Of a stretch of DNA of 64,000 bases, positions 59,313 through 64,000 are shown piece by piece. The stretch covers positions 310,001-374,000 of the forward strand of contig NZ_VCQN01000002.1 in NCBI RefSeq assembly GCF_005938125.1, written 5' to 3'. The stretch comes from Bacillus sp. BHET2 (GTDB taxonomy: Bacteria > Bacillota > Bacilli > Bacillales > Bacillaceae_B). The first letter of the stretch is position 1; each line of letters starts with the position of its first letter. Below the pieces are notes generated by a model. It was not told the origin of the DNA, did not search any database, and saw nothing but the letters and a program-made list of their open reading frames with translations. The position numbers and the translations under genes were made by a program.

Positions 59313-59329
59313 AGGTGGTCAGACCACCT
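59313..59329. promoter_or_regulatory. FadR/GntR-type operator upstream of ytsJ-gntR-accDA
   Basis: AGGTGGTCAGACCACCT is a perfect 8-1-8 palindrome 106 bases upstream of the ytsJ TTG start. Its core TGGTCnGACCA equals the core of the E. coli FadR site and fits the FadR-subfamily pattern TnGTnnnACnA. The nearby GntR regulator is of that subfamily. Five T follow on the plus strand, but no plus-strand gene ends here. Confidence 0.78.
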
Positions 59330-59374
59330 TTTTCTATTAAACAATAATATAAATATTGGTTTTAGTAAAGTAGG

Positions 59375-62300
59375 TTATTGTAATATGACATTTGCCCTAC
59401 CCAGAATTTGGTGCAATTCCCCGAGAGCCTCTTTAGACGGGGTCACACGTAAATGATCAGGAAGTTGGACACTTTTTTTATCACGTTCATAATAGACAAT
59501 CACATTTGTCTGTCCGTTAAACCGTTTAATGGCTTGGTGAATTTTCTGCATACACTTGTCTCCGTCCTGGCCACTTTCAATCTTTAAATAAAGAGTTTGC
59601 TTCTTTTCTTTTACTCTCGATTGCACGTCTTCCATCGTTTCCAATTGATTCACAATGACCTGTTGCTTATCATTTCGGTTCTCTACGTTGCCCCCGAATA
59701 GGAGGATGTTCCCTTCTTTCAAATGTGGCATGTTGTGCTTGTACACATTTGGGAACACCACAGCTTCGATTTCTCCGCTTTCATCCCCGATCTCAAGGAA
59801 CGCCATCACTTCCCCTTTTTTGGTCCGGATTGATTTCACTGCTGTAATATAACCGCCGAATGTGAGTTTCGTACCCTTCTTTAGATCAGCAATTTGCGGT
59901 AAACCAAGATCAGTGTACAGGGAACGATAAGATGAAACCGGGTGATCAGATAAATAAAGGCCCAGCACCTGCTTCTCGAACTGAAGCTTCATATCGATGG
60001 TCATCGCTTCTACTTCCATATATTTCGGCTTTAACAGGAATGCCTCTTCTTCATGGAACAAATCAGGATCACCTTCAGGATTGACGAGTTCCGCATGCTG
60101 AGCGGCTACATCCAAGCTTGCAAGCAATGTGGCCCGATCGACGTCAAACTCATCAAATGCTCCAGCTAAGACTAGATTTTCAAGAATCTTACGGTTAATC
60201 GTTTTAGAAGACACTCTCATGCAAAAATCAAACAAATCCTGAAACGGTTTTTCTTTTCTCGCCCGGATGATTTCCTTCAGAGCTGCTGCTCCGATTCCCT
60301 TGATTGCTCCTAAGCTAAATCGGATCCGGTCCTTCCCTTCTACCGTAAAGACAAACTGGCTCGTATTAATCGATGGAGGAAGAATCTCTATGTCATACAG
60401 CTTTGCTTCCCGGATGTATTGAGCCACCTTCGTCTCATTCCCTACCACCGAGGTTAAGAGGGACGATAAGAAAAAGGCAGGATAGTGGGCTTTTAAATAA
60501 GCCAGCTGATAAGCGATCATACTATAGGCAACCGCATGCGAGCGATTAAATCCATAATCTGCGAATCTCACAATCAGGTCATAAGTCGTATGAGCGACGT
60601 CTTCGTTATAGCCTTTCCCGATTGCACCGGAAACAAAATGCTCCCTCTCTTGATCAAGAACATCTTTTTTCTTCTTGGACACGGCTCTTCGTAACAAATC
60701 TGCTTCTCCGAGAGAGAAGCCAGCCATTTTCGAAGCAATTTGCATGATTTGTTCCTGATAGACAATCACCCCGTACGTCATTTCGAGAATCGGTTTCAAA
60801 TCTGGCAGGGGATAGTCTACCTTTTCCACACCATGCTTTCGTTTGATATATGTGGGGATGTTCTCCATCGGGCCGGGGCGATACAAGGCATTGACAGCCA
60901 CGATGTCTTCAAAGGAACTGGGCTTTAGACGCTTTAACACATTACGCATTCCTTCCGATTCAAGCTGGAAGATCCCATTCGTTTGTCCCTTGCTTAATAA
61001 CTCAAATGTTTCGGAATCATTCATGGGAATCGAATCTAGGGTGAATGATTGACCGGTTCCTATTTGAACGTTCTTCACGATTCTCTCCAGTATACTCAGA
61101 TTGCGAAGACCCAGGAAATCCATCTTTAACAGGCCAATTTCTTCTAGAATATCCATGGAGAATTGAGTCAGGTGGATTCCGGAAGCACTGCCCTGAATCG
61201 GCACCCACTGGACTAACGGTGCTTCACTCATCACGACTCCCGCCGCATGAGTGGACGTATGTCTCGGTAGTCCCTCTAATGTACAAGCTGTCTCAAATAG
61301 CTTCTTATAATGATCGGAGCCCGTCACAAATTCACGAAAGCCCTTCGACTGCTCATAGGCTTCCTTCAACGTGATCCCCAGCTGATTGGGCACAAGCTTA
61401 GAGAGTTGCTCCTGCTCTTTCATATTCAGGCCGAATACACGTCCTGTATCTCGGAGTGCGGCCTTCGCTGCAAATGTACCGAACGTAATGATCTGGGCTA
61501 CGTGGAGGCTTCCATATTTCCCTTCCACATATTCGATCACTTCATCCCGCCTGTGATCAGGAAAATCAATATCAATATCGGGCATCGTCACCCGGTCAGG
61601 ATTCAGAAATCGTTCGAACAGCAGCTGATGCTCGATTGGATCCACATCCGTTATGTTCAAGGCGTAGGATACCAATGATCCTGCTGCCGATCCCCTTCCT
61701 GGTCCAGTCAGGATCTTCTGTTCTTTCGCATACTTCATGAAATCCCAGACAATCAGGAAATAATCACTGAACCCCATTTTCCCAATAACCTCAAGTTCAT
61801 AATCCAACCGTTCGATGTACTCATCAGAGATCGTTTCCACTCTTTCACTTAGTCCCTTTTCACTGAGATGGGTCAGTTTTTGAAGAGCTGACTCTCCCGC
61901 GGGCAAAGGATACTTCGGCAGGAGCTGCTGGTGGAACGGGATATCAACATGACATTTTTCTGCTAGTTTCATCGTATTTTCAAGTGCTGAGACGTGGTCA
62001 GAAAATAACTCCACCATCTGATCCTTCGTCTTGAAGTAATATTCCTGTGATTCAAGCACGTCACGATCATCTTCCGACAGCTTCCCCCCGTCCCGGATCG
62101 CTCCCATGCATTCATGAGCAAAATGATCCTCCTGGTCGAGATACTGCACATCGTTGGTCGCAACCATTTCCGTACCTGTTTCTTCTGCCAGCGCGGTTAT
62201 CAATGGAATGAGTTTGTCTTCTGACGGGAGACCATGCTTTTGCAAGCTTACATAAAAGGAATCCCTGCCAAACATCTGTTGAAAACTGTGGATGCATTCC

Positions 62301-62731
62301 TTCGCTTGCTCCTGTTCACCATTCAGTAGCAGACTCTCAACCTCTCCCTTGACGCCGGGAGTGATGGCAATCAATCCTTCGCTATAGGATTGCAGCCATT
62401 TCGACGGTATCCCATCTTTCGACTTCGCCCCGATCGCACTCGAGATCTTCAGGAGATTTTGATAGCCCGTTTGGTTTTTCACAAGCAGAACCAGGGGATG
62501 GGAAGGCCCTTCGTTGTCTGATGCTATATCTGCAGTCAACCCGATAATCGGCTTGATCCCTTCTTTTAAACACGCCTTATAAAAAGGTATGGCGGCATAC
62601 ATCATATTTTTATCGGTTAAAGCAAGTGCTTTATACCCTGAATTCTTCGCTTTATGTACAAGTCCATTTATCGATATCGTGCTAGACAAGAGACTGTAGG
62701 CACTCGCTATTTGTAAATGAACAAATGACAT
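59375..62731 (-). CDS. dnaE: DNA polymerase III alpha subunit, DnaE type
   Basis: This 1118-residue replicative polymerase extends primers on the lagging strand before PolC takes over. It has an N-terminal PHP domain (residues 1-280) whose metal-ligand motifs are eroded (HLQIASAYS, ALTDKNMMYA). The polymerase core has the PDIDIDFPDHRR acidic motif near 393, GPGRGSAAGSLVSYALNITDVDP near 345 and YRPGPMENIPTYIKRKHG near 625. A helix-hairpin-helix and an OB fold (LTFGGYITAVKSIRTKKGEVMAFLEI) follow near 965. The start at 62731 gives MSFVHLQ. Confidence 0.95.
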   Translation of the reverse strand: MSFVHLQIASAYSLLSSTISINGLVHKAKNSGYKALALTDKNMMYAAIPFYKACLKEGIKPIIGLTADIASDNEGPSHPLVLLVKNQTGYQNLLKISSAIGAKSKDGIPSKWLQSYSEGLIAITPGVKGEVESLLLNGEQEQAKECIHSFQQMFGRDSFYVSLQKHGLPSEDKLIPLITALAEETGTEMVATNDVQYLDQEDHFAHECMGAIRDGGKLSEDDRDVLESQEYYFKTKDQMVELFSDHVSALENTMKLAEKCHVDIPFHQQLLPKYPLPAGESALQKLTHLSEKGLSERVETISDEYIERLDYELEVIGKMGFSDYFLIVWDFMKYAKEQKILTGPGRGSAAGSLVSYALNITDVDPIEHQLLFERFLNPDRVTMPDIDIDFPDHRRDEVIEYVEGKYGSLHVAQIITFGTFAAKAALRDTGRVFGLNMKEQEQLSKLVPNQLGITLKEAYEQSKGFREFVTGSDHYKKLFETACTLEGLPRHTSTHAAGVVMSEAPLVQWVPIQGSASGIHLTQFSMDILEEIGLLKMDFLGLRNLSILERIVKNVQIGTGQSFTLDSIPMNDSETFELLSKGQTNGIFQLESEGMRNVLKRLKPSSFEDIVAVNALYRPGPMENIPTYIKRKHGVEKVDYPLPDLKPILEMTYGVIVYQEQIMQIASKMAGFSLGEADLLRRAVSKKKKDVLDQEREHFVSGAIGKGYNEDVAHTTYDLIVRFADYGFNRSHAVAYSMIAYQLAYLKAHYPAFFLSSLLTSVVGNETKVAQYIREAKLYDIEILPPSINTSQFVFTVEGKDRIRFSLGAIKGIGAAALKEIIRARKEKPFQDLFDFCMRVSSKTINRKILENLVLAGAFDEFDVDRATLLASLDVAAQHAELVNPEGDPDLFHEEEAFLLKPKYMEVEAMTIDMKLQFEKQVLGLYLSDHPVSSYRSLYTDLGLPQIADLKKGTKLTFGGYITAVKSIRTKKGEVMAFLEIGDESGEIEAVVFPNVYKHNMPHLKEGNILLFGGNVENRNDKQQVIVNQLETMEDVQSRVKEKKQTLYLKIESGQDGDKCMQKIHQAIKRFNGQTNVIVYYERDKKSVQLPDHLRVTPSKEALGELHQILGRANVILQ

Positions 62732-62804
62732 GTTATGCACAACCTTTTTCTCAATATACTTTTATTATAGGAAAGAAACCGAAAAAAAGAAAATATGTTC
62801 TCCC

Positions 62805-62833
62805 TCATATCTTGTCCCCGAATCCCATATAGT
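62805..62833 (+). promoter_or_regulatory. SigE-like promoter of ytrHI
   Basis: TCATATC (62805-62811), 14 bases, CATATAGT (62826-62833). This differs from the mother-cell SigE pattern (KMATATT, N13-15, CATACAHT) at three positions. ytrH and ytrI are SigE-dependent in B. subtilis. Confidence 0.55.
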
Positions 62834-62869
62834 TATCGTAAAGACACGTAATAGATGGAGATGATTGAA

Positions 62870-63205
62870 TTGGCAGAAGCTTTCTTTCCGGAACTATTCA
62901 AAAGCTTCTTTATCGCTATGGGGGTACTGCTCGGGGGATCACTCCTCGGCGGGTTAGCCTCGTTCGCCATGGGGCAGCCTTTATTCATTGAAATGAGACG
63001 ACTATCCGATTTCCTGCGCATCTGGGCCATTATCGCGGCGATCGGCGGCACATTCGACACGGTCTACAGCTTTGAAAAAGGCTTTCTTAATGGAGAAACA
63101 AAAGAACTGTTCAAACAATTCCTATGGATCCTTTCTGCTCTCGGAGGAGCCAACACCGCTGCCATGATCATTACCTGGCTGACACAGGAGCATATGCCGT
63201 CATGA
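62870..63205 (+). CDS. ytrH: Sporulation membrane protein YtrH
   Basis: This protein of about 111 residues has three predicted membrane helices (SFFIAMGVLLGGSLLGGLASF, IWAIIAAIGGTFDTVYSF, ILSALGGANTAAMIITWL). It is made in the mother cell and needed for full spore heat resistance in B. subtilis. The start is probably the TTG at 62870, 9 bases after GGAG; the ATG at 62861 touches the ribosome site and the ATG at 62855 overlaps it. Its stop overlaps the ytrI start as ATGA. Confidence 0.85.
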   Translation: MAEAFFPELFKSFFIAMGVLLGGSLLGGLASFAMGQPLFIEMRRLSDFLRIWAIIAAIGGTFDTVYSFEKGFLNGETKELFKQFLWILSALGGANTAAMIITWLTQEHMPS

Positions 63206-63708
63206 GGATCCCTCCCTTTTACCGGCTCCCCTCCTGGCAGCGTTTCTTTGCCGGAATGGTCGTAGGAGGCATCATCAGCTGGATGATCTTCTTATTCATG
63301 TTCGGTACCATGCATGAAAAGCAGGCCCAAAAGATAGAAGAACAGAAAAACGACATTAGCAAACTAAAACACACCCTCTCCTATCTACAGGAAGAATACA
63401 AACAATTAAACAACGAGAATGAAGACGAGCTCACCATTCAAGAAGTGAAAGTGAAGATCATCAACACGACAAAAACTAAAGTGGAATTACTCAGTATACA
63501 CGAAACCGAAGACCGGCTGAGCGAGGACTTGCGGAGCCTTCTGACCAAGGACTTAGAGACAGTGTACGGAAATAAGGAACTCATTAAGAAGATTATTGAA
63601 AACAAAACGGTCAAATTACATGATAGAAACTTTCAATTGAAAGTTCGGGAGATGTACTTTTTTACGACTACGCAGATTACGTTGGAGTTGGAGTATGAGG
63701 ATGATTAG
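63202..63708 (+). CDS. ytrI: Sporulation membrane protein YtrI
   Basis: This 168-residue protein starts MRIPPFYRLPSWQRFFAGM, has one membrane helix at about residues 16-38, a coiled coil at 42-75 (EKQAQKIEEQKNDISKLKHTLSYLQEEYKQL) and a C-terminal domain with strands and helices. It is translationally coupled to ytrH. B. subtilis YtrI is required for normal spore formation together with YtrH. A longer frame from 63124 lies inside ytrH and is not used. Confidence 0.88.
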   Translation: MRIPPFYRLPSWQRFFAGMVVGGIISWMIFLFMFGTMHEKQAQKIEEQKNDISKLKHTLSYLQEEYKQLNNENEDELTIQEVKVKIINTTKTKVELLSIHETEDRLSEDLRSLLTKDLETVYGNKELIKKIIENKTVKLHDRNFQLKVREMYFFTTTQITLELEYEDD

Positions 63709-63719
63709 CATTGATGGAT

Positions 63720-63768
63720 GAACCTGTTAGAGAGGCGTTAGTGCCTTTAATAACAGGTTCATTTTTGT
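63720..63768 (+). terminator. Terminator of ytrHI
   Basis: GAACCTGTTA and TAACAGGTTC are perfect arms around a loop of about 21 bases, followed by ATTTTTG. Confidence 0.9.
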
Positions 63769-63884
63769 TCAATTAATTCATTTTTCCGGAAAAATTGGGA
63801 CTTCCACTGAGTAAAGTCATATTTTTTCGGACGAACCTCTATTTGACAGGTGTTTGGGGTTACTTCTCTTACCCTTTCATCGTG

Positions 63885-64000
63885 ATTGCGTCGTTTTTCA
63901 CCACTATTGCGTCAGAATTTATTTTATTGCGTCATTATTTTAATTATTGCGTCAAAACGGACCATATTTGCGTCGATTTTATTGATTATTGCGTCAATAT
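63885..64000. repeat. Array D: six or more units at 20-21 bp step, core ATTGCGTC
   Basis: GCGTC cores begin at 63888, 63909, 63929, 63949, 63970 and 63991, with steps 21, 20, 20, 21 and 21. Each is preceded by ATT or TTT and followed by T-rich filler. The array runs to the right edge and may continue. It lies about 120 bases after the ytrHI terminator. Those 120 bases show no gene. Confidence 0.85.

Noticed and set aside
59293..59345. Terminator of dnaE at the 59.32 kb palindrome
   Set aside because: The T run follows only on the plus strand, where no gene ends. The perfect 8-1-8 symmetry and FadR-type core fit an operator better.

Overview
This is a Bacillaceae chromosome segment, probably from the marine or soil group near Bacillus and Rossellomorea. 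The evidence is gene content and order: nearly the whole window follows the Bacillus subtilis trxA to ytrI block, mostly on the minus strand. Spore genes (sspI, ytxC, ytaF, ytrH, ytrI), T-box leaders, an L20-type leader and SigW-, Fur-, CcpA-, CcpN- and FadR-type sites fit that assignment. I see no phage, insertion sequence, CRISPR array, rRNA or tRNA.

Layout. 1-1.9 kb: a truncated sugar-nucleotide epimerase and a lipoprotein behind a two-box Fur promoter. 2-8 kb: trxA and the fatty-acid degradation block lcfA-fadR-fadB-etfB-etfA. 8-14.7 kb: mutS2, polX, cvpA, zapA and rnhC. 14.8-19.5 kb: pheST with its T-box and an rRNA-methyltransferase-like gene. 19.6-23.4 kb: sspI, an M42 peptidase, dUTPase, ysdB, a VTT membrane protein and ysdA. 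23.4-27.3 kb: infC-rpmI-rplT and thrS with their leaders. 27.3-31.4 kb: ytxC, the helicase-loading genes dnaB-dnaI, and nrdR. 31.5-36.4 kb: speH, gapB, coaE, ytaF and mutM. 36.4-44.3 kb: polA, hflKC and phoPR. 44.5-51.7 kb: a MaoC-like hydratase, citZ-icd-mdh, and membrane proteins ytwI, ytvI and fxsA. 52.2-59.2 kb: pfkA-pyk and ytsJ-gntR-accDA. 59.4-63.7 kb: dnaE and the SigE-type ytrHI operon.

The genes join central carbon flow (glycolysis, gluconeogenesis, TCA entry, malic enzyme, malonyl-CoA synthesis, beta-oxidation) with replication and repair (dnaE, polA, dnaB, dnaI, mutS2, mutM, polX, rnhC, nrdR) and translation. Several start codons had to be moved from the longest reading frame using Shine-Dalgarno spacing. 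Seven genes appear to use TTG, and infC uses ATT.

The most unusual signal is a set of intergenic arrays. At five loci a short core word recurs at a nearly fixed step with variable AT-rich filler. The step is exactly 21 bp in two loci (about 1.79 and 51.85 kb), 20-21 bp in two (39.18 and 63.88 kb) and 25 bp in a weaker one (14.68 kb). The word differs by locus. One locus changes word midway without losing phase, and two loci 50 kb apart end in the same capping unit. I know of no described family with these properties. Other points worth checking are a near-perfect FadR-type GntR operator upstream of ytsJ-gntR-accDA, a perfect SigW promoter in front of hflKC, and a 35-residue membrane peptide behind yshE.
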